A stretch of DNA of 36,314 nt, from positions 1 to 36,314 of the forward strand of contig JBBRNP010000010.1 of the NCBI GenBank assembly GCA_038230255.1, read 5' to 3'. The notes beneath the pieces were generated by a model. That model worked only from the letters and a program-made list of their open reading frames with translations, had not been told where the DNA came from and did no database searches. The translations under genes were made by a program, and so were the position numbers. Shown here piece after piece: positions 17,846-25,054 of the stretch; the first letter of the stretch is position 1, and every line of letters starts with the position of its first letter. The stretch comes from AV40 sp038230255 (GTDB lineage: Bacteria > Verrucomicrobiota > Verrucomicrobiia > Chthoniobacterales > UBA10450).

Positions 17846-18874
17846 ATGGATCCAGCAATGACTGATCCGGATCTTCCGTTGATCGATTTGCACCGGCACA
17901 TCGATGGCAGCGTGCGGCTAAACACAATTCTCGAGCTTGGAAAAAAGCACGGCGTACAATTGCCGGGCGCAACGAAGGAGGAATTGCGGCCGCATGTGCA
18001 AGTCATGGAGCGACAGCCCGGTGTAATGGCATTCATCGCGAAAATGCTTTGGATGACCGCGGTTCTGGGAGATGCCGATGCTTGCCAACGGATTGCACGG
18101 GAGAACCTCGAAGATGCAAAACGGGAGGGGATCGATTACATCGAGCTCCGGTTCAGCCCGTGGTTCATGTCCGAACCGCATGGTCTGGATTTGAACCGGG
18201 TCGTGGAAGCGGTTGTGAGGGGAGTTCGGGAGGGCACCCAAGAAACCGGGGTGCGCGTGAAGTTGATCGGTATTCTCAGCCGCACTTATGGGGTGGAGAT
18301 CGCACATAAGGAACTGGCTGCGCTGCTCACACAACGCGAACACATCGTCGCTCTCGATCTTGCCGGAGATGAAGCGAATTTTCCGCCAAAGCTTTTCGTC
18401 GAGCACTTCAAGCGCGCACGCGATGCGGGATGGCGCGTGACGGTGCACGCCGGCGAAAGCGCGGGACCGGAAAGCGTGTGGGATGCACTGCGGTTGCTTG
18501 GAGCGGAACGGATCGGACACGGCGTGCGCGCGATGGAAGACCCGGCTTTGGTCGATTACCTTTTGGAGAATCACATCGGCATCGAAGCCAACCTGACGAG
18601 CAACGTGCAAACGAGCACGGTTTCCGGCCTCGCCAGCCACCCGCTGCGAGACATGCTCGAACGCGGGTTGCTCGCATCGATCAATACGGACGATCCGGGC
18701 GTAAGCGCAATTGATTTGCCGCACGAATTTGAAGTGGCCGCGGTTGCAGCCGGACTTTCACAACAGCAAATCCGTCAAGCGCAAGCAAACGCTTTGGAGA
18801 CAGCCTTTTTGTCCAAGGACGAAAGGGCGGAGTTAGCGACTGAATGCAAGAGGTTGATCGCGCGGAAAGGCTGA
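17846..18874 (+). CDS. add: Adenosine deaminase family protein
   Basis: Zinc-dependent deaminase of adenosine/deoxyadenosine (or a related purine compound); subfamily specificity cannot be fixed from sequence. The 342-aa product has metal histidines H16 and H18 in DLHRHIDGSV, GWRVTVHAGESAGPESV with the zinc histidine and catalytic glutamate, RIGHGVRAMEDPAL, and INTDDPGVS with the metal aspartate. These motifs are complete. The ATG immediately follows the ligD TAA (a second ATG at 17858 is possible), so the gene is coupled to ligD and is followed by ku. Its place inside an NHEJ locus is unusual and may reflect nucleotide salvage or simple co-location. Confidence 0.92.
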   Translation: MDPAMTDPDLPLIDLHRHIDGSVRLNTILELGKKHGVQLPGATKEELRPHVQVMERQPGVMAFIAKMLWMTAVLGDADACQRIARENLEDAKREGIDYIELRFSPWFMSEPHGLDLNRVVEAVVRGVREGTQETGVRVKLIGILSRTYGVEIAHKELAALLTQREHIVALDLAGDEANFPPKLFVEHFKRARDAGWRVTVHAGESAGPESVWDALRLLGAERIGHGVRAMEDPALVDYLLENHIGIEANLTSNVQTSTVSGLASHPLRDMLERGLLASINTDDPGVSAIDLPHEFEVAAVAAGLSQQQIRQAQANALETAFLSKDERAELATECKRLIARKG

Positions 18875-18918
18875 TCGGAACACTTCGTGCTCCGGGAGTC
18901 GTTTCGAAATGGAAGTTA

Positions 18919-18946
18919 TTGACAATTGTTCACAATTGGCGGAAAT
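18919..18946 (+). promoter_or_regulatory. Candidate ku promoter with overlapping operator-like inverted repeat
   Basis: TTGACA (18919-18924), a 16-base spacer and a weak GGAAAT (18941-18946). A perfect inverted repeat CAATTGT-TC-ACAATTG (18923-18938) overlaps the -35 box and spacer, the layout expected for a repressor operator. No regulator gene is next to it. Both calls are predictions. Confidence 0.4.
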
Positions 18947-18987
18947 CGACATCCCGCGCCTAGTTTAACAAGCAAAGGAGATTGATT

Positions 18988-19845
18988 ATGCGTCCAACCT
19001 GGAAAGGCAGTATCAGCTTCGGGCTGGTTTATATTCCGATCGCCGTTTATCCGGCGACCCGCGAAGAAAAGCTCAGTTTTCGGCAGCTTCGCAAAGCCGA
19101 CCTCAGTCCGATCAAATATAAGAAGGTCGCCGAGGCCGATATGAAAGAAGTGCCAGCCGATCAAATCGTAAAAGGCTTCGAGTACGAGAAGGGCCGTTAC
19201 GTCGTTTTAAGCGACGAAGATTTCGAAAAGGTGCGGATCGAATCGACGCACTCGATCGACATCACGGATTTTGTCGACGTTGACCAAGTCGATCCAAAAT
19301 TTTTCTACAAACCGTATTTTCTCGAATCGCAGAAAGGTGGCGAGAAAGCGTACGCGCTTCTGCACAAAGCATTGAGCGGAACGGGCAAGATCGGCATTGC
19401 CAAAGTCGTGATCGCTAATCGGGAGTATCTCGCGGCGGTGAAGCCTGACGGATTATTTCTCGTCCTCGAGCTCATGCATTTCGCGAGTGAGGTCCTGACC
19501 CCGGAGGAATTGACTCGTCCCAAGACAGAGCTGAACGACAAAGAGCTGAAGATGGCGAATGCGTTGATCGAGAGCATGTCTTCCGAGTGGCAGCCAGACA
19601 AATATCGCGATGAGTATCGCGACGCGGTGATGGAGATGATCGAATCAAAAGCAAAGAACAAAGCATTACCCGCTGCACCAGCTGCGGCGCCGCGAGGCAC
19701 GAATGTTGTCGATCTTGTTAAAGTTTTGCAGGAAAGCATTAACCGGTCGCAATCTGGGCGAGTAAAGCGCGGTGGCAACGGTGCTGGCAGCCGTCGAAGA
19801 TCGACATCTTCGTTGGTAAAACAAAAACGCCGCGCGGCCGCATAA
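18988..19845 (+). CDS. ku: Ku, NHEJ DNA end-binding protein
   Basis: Homodimeric ring that threads onto double-strand ends and recruits LigD. The 285-aa product begins MRPTWKGSISFGLVYIPIAV, the family N-terminus, and contains the Ku core beta-barrel (about 10-200), with FEYEKGRYVVLSDEDFEKV, PKFFYKPYFLESQKGGEKAYALL and the EYLAAVKP segment. The C-terminal ~40 residues are strongly basic (SGRVKRGGNGAGSRRR, VKQKRRAAA), a tail that helps DNA binding in other Ku proteins. The ATG at 18988 has AAAGGAG eight bases upstream; a TTG two codons earlier is not needed. The stop is directly adjacent to the stop of the convergent EamA gene. Confidence 0.96.
   Translation: MRPTWKGSISFGLVYIPIAVYPATREEKLSFRQLRKADLSPIKYKKVAEADMKEVPADQIVKGFEYEKGRYVVLSDEDFEKVRIESTHSIDITDFVDVDQVDPKFFYKPYFLESQKGGEKAYALLHKALSGTGKIGIAKVVIANREYLAAVKPDGLFLVLELMHFASEVLTPEELTRPKTELNDKELKMANALIESMSSEWQPDKYRDEYRDAVMEMIESKAKNKALPAAPAAAPRGTNVVDLVKVLQESINRSQSGRVKRGGNGAGSRRRSTSSLVKQKRRAAA
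19795..19812. repeat. Interrupted palindrome, 18-bp copy B
   Basis: CGAAGATCGACATCTTCG, the exact reverse complement of the copy at 16051-16068. It lies inside the 3' end of ku, within the basic-tail codons. Confidence 0.75.
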
Positions 19846-20793
19846 TTATTTCGCTTCGACGGCCGCCTGGACGCGTTGGACCATGGCCACAGCGGCCATG
19901 AGCATGACGGCAGCGACGATTTGATGGGGCCGCAGTGTCGCGTGAAAGAATCCCCACGTGATACAGATCGCGGCGAGCGTTTGCATCATCTCGAAGTAAC
20001 CGGCGGTAGAAGCGCGAGTGAGACGCAATCCTTCGAAGTAAATTAGAAGCGGGATGCCGCCTGAGATTGAGGCGAGCAAACCGAGCAAACCCATCGCCTT
20101 GAAGGCATGAGCTTGCGCAGCAGCGGGCCAGAGCGCGGCGCTGTGAAGCTTGCCGTAAACGAGCAGGATTAACGTCATGCAGAAGAGGCCCACGACAACG
20201 CGCATGCCGGATGCGAGTCGAAGCGACATACCCATCATGACGCCGCGACCGGCGACGGTTGAGCCGCCCCAGAAAAAAGCGCAGATAAGAGCGTAGCCAG
20301 TGCCGAGAGTGAGCCCGGCGCGCTCAAACGAGACTCCAATGAGAGCGGGAAATTCGACGGAAAGAAAAATGCCCGCGACGATAGCGATCGCGGCGTAGAG
20401 AAAGAATCGCGGCGCCAGGCGATCGCCGAAAAGGAGAAACGCGCCCAAGGTTGAAATGACCGGCTGAATATTGAGCACCACATTGACGACGGTTGGATTT
20501 CCGTGTTTGAGCGCGAGCGTGAAAAAAATGGTGCCGACGGCTGAGCCGGCGAAACCGGAAAAGAGCAAATAGCCCCAAGTGGAAATGTCGATCTTGCGCA
20601 GCTCGCCGAGATTCGGCAAAAGCAGGGGCAGGAACATCAGCAAGATCAGGACGTGTTCCCAAAACACGATGACTTCGGCGTCGAATAATTCGTTGAGCGG
20701 AATGCGCCATGCGCTCTCGGTCCCCCAAAGAGCGGCGCCGAGACCAACCAACCACGGACCGTAATTCGCCGCCCTCGCAGTGCGATCATTCAT
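19846..20793 (-). CDS. EamA/DMT-superfamily transporter (first of a coupled pair)
   Basis: Predicted 10-helix inner-membrane permease of the drug/metabolite transporter superfamily, made of two EamA repeats of five helices each. The 315-aa product has hydrophobic segments throughout, with the repeat signature GLGAALWGTESAWRIPL near the N-terminus and the second-half LGTGYALICAFFWGGSTVAGRG. Substrate unknown; relatives export amino acids, metabolites or riboflavin-like compounds. Its ATG overlaps the stop of the upstream EamA gene by ATGA, so the two are translationally coupled and may work as a pair. It is convergent with ku with no gap between stop codons. Confidence 0.9.
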   Translation of the reverse strand: MNDRTARAANYGPWLVGLGAALWGTESAWRIPLNELFDAEVIVFWEHVLILLMFLPLLLPNLGELRKIDISTWGYLLFSGFAGSAVGTIFFTLALKHGNPTVVNVVLNIQPVISTLGAFLLFGDRLAPRFFLYAAIAIVAGIFLSVEFPALIGVSFERAGLTLGTGYALICAFFWGGSTVAGRGVMMGMSLRLASGMRVVVGLFCMTLILLVYGKLHSAALWPAAAQAHAFKAMGLLGLLASISGGIPLLIYFEGLRLTRASTAGYFEMMQTLAAICITWGFFHATLRPHQIVAAVMLMAAVAMVQRVQAAVEAK

Positions 20794-21740
20794 GCGGACG
20801 GATCCACCACATCCCCTCGGTCAGGAATCCCAATTTCGGCTTCGACCAATGTCGGATCTTTCGTCCGACGGAAAATCATCCAGACACCAACGAGCACGAC
20901 TGCAGCGCCCAACAGCGACCAAAGTGGAAACTTTTCACCGCCAAGCGCCCAACCCAGCATCACCGCTCCTGGCGGCGTGATAAGAGAAATTGTCTGAAGA
21001 TTCGTTACCGACATGCGCGGCAGGAGCCAATAGAGAAGCAGGAAAGTCAGCGATGAGCCGATGACTGCAAGGTAGAGCAGGCAGAAGATCGACATTTTGC
21101 TCCAGTGAAAATGTGCAGGATTCCCGTCGACCATCGCACCAAGAAAGAGCAACGGGACCGTGCCGAAAATCATTTGCCACGCAGCCAGCATTGCGGGCGC
21201 GAGATGGATTCGGCGCGCTTTCATTAGCACATTGGAGAAAGCGGCGCTTGCGCCCCCAAAAACGATTCCGACCCCGCCCCAGAACGCAAGCACACCTCCA
21301 AAATCAAGAAGGCGTCCGCAAATCAAAGCGACCCCGCCGATCGCCACCACTGCGCCCAAAAACTTCTGCAAACGCAGCGGCTCATCCGGTAGCATCCAAT
21401 GGGCGAAAATCATTCCGAAAATGGGAATGGTCGCCTGCAACACCGCGGCCAGACCAGATGAGACGTGAAGCTCGCCCCAGAACAAGAGCGTGTAGTTGAC
21501 GGCGAACATGAGCACACCCGTCACGGCGAGGATCAGATAGTCGGATCGACGTGACGGCAGCAGGCGCGTCCGACCGAGCGAAACCACGATCAAGACGGCG
21601 ATGGCGACGACGAATCGAAGCGCGACGAAAGAAATGGGCGGCAAATCGCGCAAGCCGATTTTGATCGCGAGCCAGGTAGAGCTCCAGACGATGCAAAGGG
21701 TGAGCCACGCTGCTGGAATACGCCAACCGATGGGTTGCAT
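20790..21740 (-). CDS. EamA/DMT-superfamily transporter (second of a coupled pair)
   Basis: 316-aa, 10-helix permease of two EamA repeats. Recognisable segments are the N-terminal LCIVWSSTWLAIKIGLRDLP, ISFVALRFVVAI, the end-of-repeat HWMLPDEPLRLQKFLGAVV, and the C-terminal GWALGGEKFPLWSLLGAAVV. Transport substrate is not predictable. It is the first gene of the minus-strand pair and sits at the left flank of the accessory island. The first 42 codons and about 40 bases upstream recur, at roughly 85% identity by eye, as a remnant at 28333-28458 on the other side of the island; the first 42 residues differ there by only two Ile/Val changes. Confidence 0.92.
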   Translation of the reverse strand: MQPIGWRIPAAWLTLCIVWSSTWLAIKIGLRDLPPISFVALRFVVAIAVLIVVSLGRTRLLPSRRSDYLILAVTGVLMFAVNYTLLFWGELHVSSGLAAVLQATIPIFGMIFAHWMLPDEPLRLQKFLGAVVAIGGVALICGRLLDFGGVLAFWGGVGIVFGGASAAFSNVLMKARRIHLAPAMLAAWQMIFGTVPLLFLGAMVDGNPAHFHWSKMSIFCLLYLAVIGSSLTFLLLYWLLPRMSVTNLQTISLITPPGAVMLGWALGGEKFPLWSLLGAAVVLVGVWMIFRRTKDPTLVEAEIGIPDRGDVVDPSA

Positions 21741-21845
21741 TCGCGGCGATACTCGCGCGGATCGTCAACGGCGTAAAGCCGAACACGTTGAGAGCCAACC
21801 GAAAATAGTAAGGGCCAACAAAGTTATTAGTTGGAAGGAGAACTT

Positions 21846-22022
21846 CTAAGTCGACTGGCTGGAAAAAGAGGTTTTTGCAAAGAACCGCGCCGAAGCTGTT
21901 GATATTGATCGGAACAAAGGAACGGTTGTGCCGCTGACGTCGTAAACTACGGTGCCTCCATTAACGCCATCCCCCGTGATAATCCCATTCCGAGCCTTCG
22001 TGACGTGGTATGGCGAACCCCT
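21846..22022 (-). pseudogene. Possible C-terminal remnant of a lost island gene
   Basis: On the minus strand, a frame without a start codon runs from about 22022 to a TAG at 21846-21848. It encodes about 57 protein-like residues (GDGVNGGTVVYDVSGTTVPLF, then an S/T/A-rich end). It follows the stop of the 22025-22705 gene by a few bases and sits at the left edge of the island. The glycine/valine-rich pattern suggests an exported repeat protein. It could also be chance coding in a non-coding stretch. Confidence 0.35.
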
Positions 22023-22024
22023 AG

Positions 22025-22705
22025 TTATAAGTTATCTTGTAAACTGAGCTCACGTCCGAATTTTTTAATCATTCCTGCTTTTAATTTTGCGATCCTCGCA
22101 TCTCGCCATTCAACCGGAACACCGATTTGAATAGCATCGGACATTTCCGTGCCGGCATTTAGCTCAAGCTCGGGAATGTTGCGGACCAGCATGTATATAC
22201 GATTAAAAGCATAATCGCAGACACGCATCGCCGTCGAAGCCGCGTTACCGTCAATATCCGCTGGGCGTGTATCATTGAGCTGAGAAAACAGTGCCTTTAC
22301 AACGTCAGAACCTTCCGCGAAGTAAAGGGCCCTGACGAGTCTGGCTTTCTGGTTAGCATCAGGTTCGGCTATAAGGCGAGCCAGAACGGCCGCTTTCACC
22401 TCCGGATGTAGCTTAGGGAGAAGAGCCGCATACGAGCCTATTTGTTTACGGGATGAAGCGTCCTGGATCGCACTTAACAATTGACTCGCGACAGCATGAG
22501 TATCCTGTTGGTTGAGTCGCTCGACAATCTTGTTTGTTTCGGCTTTCTCGTCGCTATCTCGCGTCATGGATCCACGAATTTCGTGGTAGCGAACCAAATA
22601 CGTATGTATTTCATCGTTCGGCGAGGGGAGCGCGAAGAGTGGCATCCCACTGACAGCGGCCACGAAAATGAATATTGGTCGAAGGTATTTATTGACTGAA
22701 TTCAT
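22025..22705 (-). CDS. Secreted helical protein of unknown function
   Basis: The 226-aa product from ATG 22705 starts MNSVNKYLRPIFIFVAAVSG, a signal peptide cut near LFALP; an ATG at 22732 would add nine residues before it. The mature part is mainly alpha-helical, with Leu/Ala-rich stretches such as YAALLPKLHPEVKAAVLARL and KARLVRALYFAEGSDVVKAL that look like HEAT-type repeats. The family is not recognised. It overlaps the end of the upstream truncated HAF/peptidase-like gene by 17 bases, so it belongs to the same minus-strand transcript. Being exported and coupled, it may serve as its partner or inhibitor; this is speculation from position alone. Confidence 0.65.
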   Translation of the reverse strand: MNSVNKYLRPIFIFVAAVSGMPLFALPSPNDEIHTYLVRYHEIRGSMTRDSDEKAETNKIVERLNQQDTHAVASQLLSAIQDASSRKQIGSYAALLPKLHPEVKAAVLARLIAEPDANQKARLVRALYFAEGSDVVKALFSQLNDTRPADIDGNAASTAMRVCDYAFNRIYMLVRNIPELELNAGTEMSDAIQIGVPVEWRDARIAKLKAGMIKKFGRELSLQDNL

Positions 22706-23939
22706 ACACTGCATTGATGAGATCGTTGTCATAATCGTCGTGGTTTAAAGCTTGTGCGACGTCGCCAGGCGTCTTTCCATTCACGATACCTTCAACAAAG
22801 GTTTTCGTTGAACGGAAGTCTCCGGACAAGGTGATGGTATAAAAGAATGCACCATGGTGAAACTGTTCGATGTAATCACGCCCCGTATTACATGCATCGA
22901 AGAAGAACCATTTATAGCGAAGAACTGGCAAATCGGAATTTGATACATGGACTAACGCGAACTGGCGTATTTCAGGCGCGTCTTGAGGCTCACTTCGTAT
23001 ATCCGATTGATAATGATACGCGTTGGATCCAGCTCCTTGGACGTGCAATAGGCCGGTAAGTGGCGCACCCGCGAATCGAGGAAGATTAACTATGTCAACT
23101 GTGTAATTCGTGCCAGATTCTAAGATCTCGTTTCCTGGATCTCCCGGAACATAGGGTCGGAGCGTGAAGTTATAATGTTCCTCCTGCATTTCAGCCGCGC
23201 TAATCGCGGCGATGTTCCTCGACGAGATCTGCATCAACCCACTCAACCCACCAACATCCAGCGTAAATGCGGGTCCTGCGCCCATGTTAGCATGGCCGTT
23301 GAATGTCACATACGCTCCGGGTGTTGACAGAGCCTCCTTCATGGCCTGCATCGCCGCCGCCCCCGTCGGCCTATCCGCTCTAATACAGTTATAGGTAAAC
23401 ACGCGTATGAGCGAAGAACCTGGCGACTGACCTTTCACGAAGTTGCAAGCTGCGCCGGAGTGTGAGCCGTCAAAGGTGCGCAGAAAATCGAGCAGTTGCT
23501 GATCCGCCGTATAATGAATGCTTGGATCATTCAAATAGTCATTCAACACGCTCAGATTTGCATCTGGATTAGGATTTGGAGGAGGAACGCCCGATATACC
23601 TGAAGCGCCAAAAAACGCGTAGACGGTTCTCATTGGCCAAAGTAAGCAGGATTTCCATTGCGGATCTCCGGTGGGGTTGCCTTGAGCGTCGTGCGGCTGG
23701 TACCAGCCGTCGGCCGCGATTACGCCATCGTCGTTGATATCATGAGCTACGTTCAGATCCCAGCCCGAATCAGGGCTGAGGAGCCGGTTTAGATATTGCA
23801 TTTGGTAGCGGCCGGTCCTTGGACTTTCTTCCCAAATGGTAGCGAAATCACCTTCATCGTAACCGGCGAATCCAAAGCTAGCGTCAGTGCCGACGACCTG
23901 CGGAGATTCCTTCATCGTCTGCTGACCGGAGCTATCCAA
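22689..23939 (-). CDS. N-terminally truncated HAF-repeat protein with clan-CD-peptidase-like C-terminal domain
   Basis: The frame is open from about 24055 to 22689, but the only starts are a TTG at 23939 and an internal ATG at 23915. The first ~100 residues match an internal part of the 26094-28331 protein (LNHRQIPAYDANGQPIL just upstream of the TTG, then SGQQTMKESPQV, MQYLNRLLSPDSGWDL, HDINDDGVIAADGWYQPHDA). After PQWKSCLLWP the sequence diverges into a ~310-aa domain with GAYVTFNGHANMGAGPAF (H216 from the TTG) and KWFFFDACNTG (C350). A Gly-His motif followed by a hydrophobic run and Asp-Ala-Cys is the layout of clan CD cysteine peptidases, although the residue after the His is Ala and not the usual Gly. 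No signal peptide remains, so the gene is probably a broken copy. Confidence 0.6.
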   Translation of the reverse strand: MDSSGQQTMKESPQVVGTDASFGFAGYDEGDFATIWEESPRTGRYQMQYLNRLLSPDSGWDLNVAHDINDDGVIAADGWYQPHDAQGNPTGDPQWKSCLLWPMRTVYAFFGASGISGVPPPNPNPDANLSVLNDYLNDPSIHYTADQQLLDFLRTFDGSHSGAACNFVKGQSPGSSLIRVFTYNCIRADRPTGAAAMQAMKEALSTPGAYVTFNGHANMGAGPAFTLDVGGLSGLMQISSRNIAAISAAEMQEEHYNFTLRPYVPGDPGNEILESGTNYTVDIVNLPRFAGAPLTGLLHVQGAGSNAYHYQSDIRSEPQDAPEIRQFALVHVSNSDLPVLRYKWFFFDACNTGRDYIEQFHHGAFFYTITLSGDFRSTKTFVEGIVNGKTPGDVAQALNHDDYDNDLINAVYEFSQ

Positions 23940-24072
23940 AATAGGCTGCCCGTTCGCATCATAAGCTGGAATCTGCCGATGATTGAGCGCTAGCGGCGTA
24001 TAAAATGGACCAATTGGAAATGGCTGTCGCTGTAAGGATCGCTTTAGAAAGGTTGGCTAATCGCAGTAAACA

Positions 24073-24405
24073 TCACTCGCTTCGTTGCCCTCGCTTGCCT
24101 CGACGCATGGCGATCCCTACGTAGCAGATCGCGAATAGGATTATCACTATTAACGGAACTAGCCCAGGTCCATTGTACCACAATTTCCACAGCTCTAGGT
24201 GATCGACTGTCTTCGTAAGACGCAGGTCGTGCTCGCCGCGGATCGTAGCCAAACCAGTAAATGCTATTCCGGCCAGCGCAAGTAATAAAATGAGACTAGC
24301 AGTCGATTTCCGCGTGGGAAATATCTTAGCCGCTAACATCAGAGGGACAAGGAAAAACGCCGACGTAATTAATCCCCATACATATAATTCATTATTCCAG
24401 ATCAT
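24073..24405 (-). CDS. Small membrane protein, unknown
   Basis: The 110-aa product has three predicted membrane helices: about 8-26 (VWGLITSAFFLVPLMLAA), 35-53 (SLILLLALAGIAFTGLA) and 82-99 (LVPLIVIILFAICYVGIA). It ends in a very basic tail (RRGKRGQRSE). No family is recognised. Its start overlaps the end of the 50-aa upstream gene by 14 bases, as in coupled genes. Genes on both sides are on the same strand. Location is the inner membrane; function unknown. Confidence 0.55.
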   Translation of the reverse strand: MIWNNELYVWGLITSAFFLVPLMLAAKIFPTRKSTASLILLLALAGIAFTGLATIRGEHDLRLTKTVDHLELWKLWYNGPGLVPLIVIILFAICYVGIAMRRGKRGQRSE

Positions 24406-24544
24406 GGTAATAGGCTCGATCTGGACTTCTCAGTTCGAACGAGTCAAGAAACGTAAACCCCAATTCGATTAATAGAGGCGTGTACGCGAAGCCAAAACAA
24501 ACGAAGACGGCAAAGAACCGAAACGAGATAGTTCGTGACCGCAT
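24392..24544 (-). CDS. 50-aa single-helix membrane peptide, unknown
   Basis: A short frame from ATG 24544 encodes MRSRTISFRFFAVFVCFGFA, one hydrophobic helix, then a polar end (DSFELRSPDRAYYHDLE). A longer start at 24610 exists, but it would overlap the preceding gene and add a non-hydrophobic leader. The 14-base overlap with the next gene and the 22-base gap after the previous one fit a compact operon. It could be a chance frame; support is positional and from the helix only. Confidence 0.4.
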   Translation of the reverse strand: MRSRTISFRFFAVFVCFGFAYTPLLIELGFTFLDSFELRSPDRAYYHDLE

Positions 24545-24566
24545 TGTATCCGCTGGCGGTGATAAT

Positions 24567-25040
24567 CTAACCAACCGCTCTCTTCCTATCACGGATATAC
24601 GCGAGGACATACGCTATCAAACAAGGAATGATTACAATACCGGCCAACCAGCCGGCGCCGCGATCCCAGTAACTCGATAAATGTAGTGCGTTATCGTCGG
24701 CCTTCGACTGGACAGGACACGGATCCGCCGGATTAAATCCCCACCAGGTAAGTAAAAGGCCCGCGACGCCAAGAAGAATGATGAATACGGAAGACGTAGG
24801 GTAAGATTTTCGTATCCGCAAAGCAAACAAACACGCCAGCAGATTAAAAGGCGACACGATCATACTCCATGCGCACGCTTCATTATCCCAAGCGGCCTGC
24901 TCGATTCTCTCCTCAACAGATGTATGTGCCACCATATCGATAATCAAAAGCAAGATGCCTCGCCACAAAGTTAGATATCCGACAGCAATCATGAGCACTG
25001 CCAAAATAGTCTCGGACCTCGCGTGATCCCGCTCTCTCAT
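24567..25040 (-). CDS. Membrane protein with four helices, unknown
   Basis: The 157-aa product has hydrophobic segments at about 12-34 (ILAVLMIAVGYLTLWRGILL), 57-75 (AWSMIVSPFNLLACLFALRI), 84-100 (SVFIILLGVAGLLLTWWGF) and 131-148 (GWLAGIVIIPCLIAYVLAYI). The loop between helices 3 and 4 carries one Cys and acidic residues. No family is recognised. The gene lies 14 bases after the phosphodiester-glycosidase-like gene on the same strand and precedes the 50-aa peptide gene, so it is likely a member of the island operon. Confidence 0.6.
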   Translation of the reverse strand: MRERDHARSETILAVLMIAVGYLTLWRGILLLIIDMVAHTSVEERIEQAAWDNEACAWSMIVSPFNLLACLFALRIRKSYPTSSVFIILLGVAGLLLTWWGFNPADPCPVQSKADDNALHLSSYWDRGAGWLAGIVIIPCLIAYVLAYIRDRKRAVG

Positions 25041-25054
25041 GTTTCCAAGTGCGA

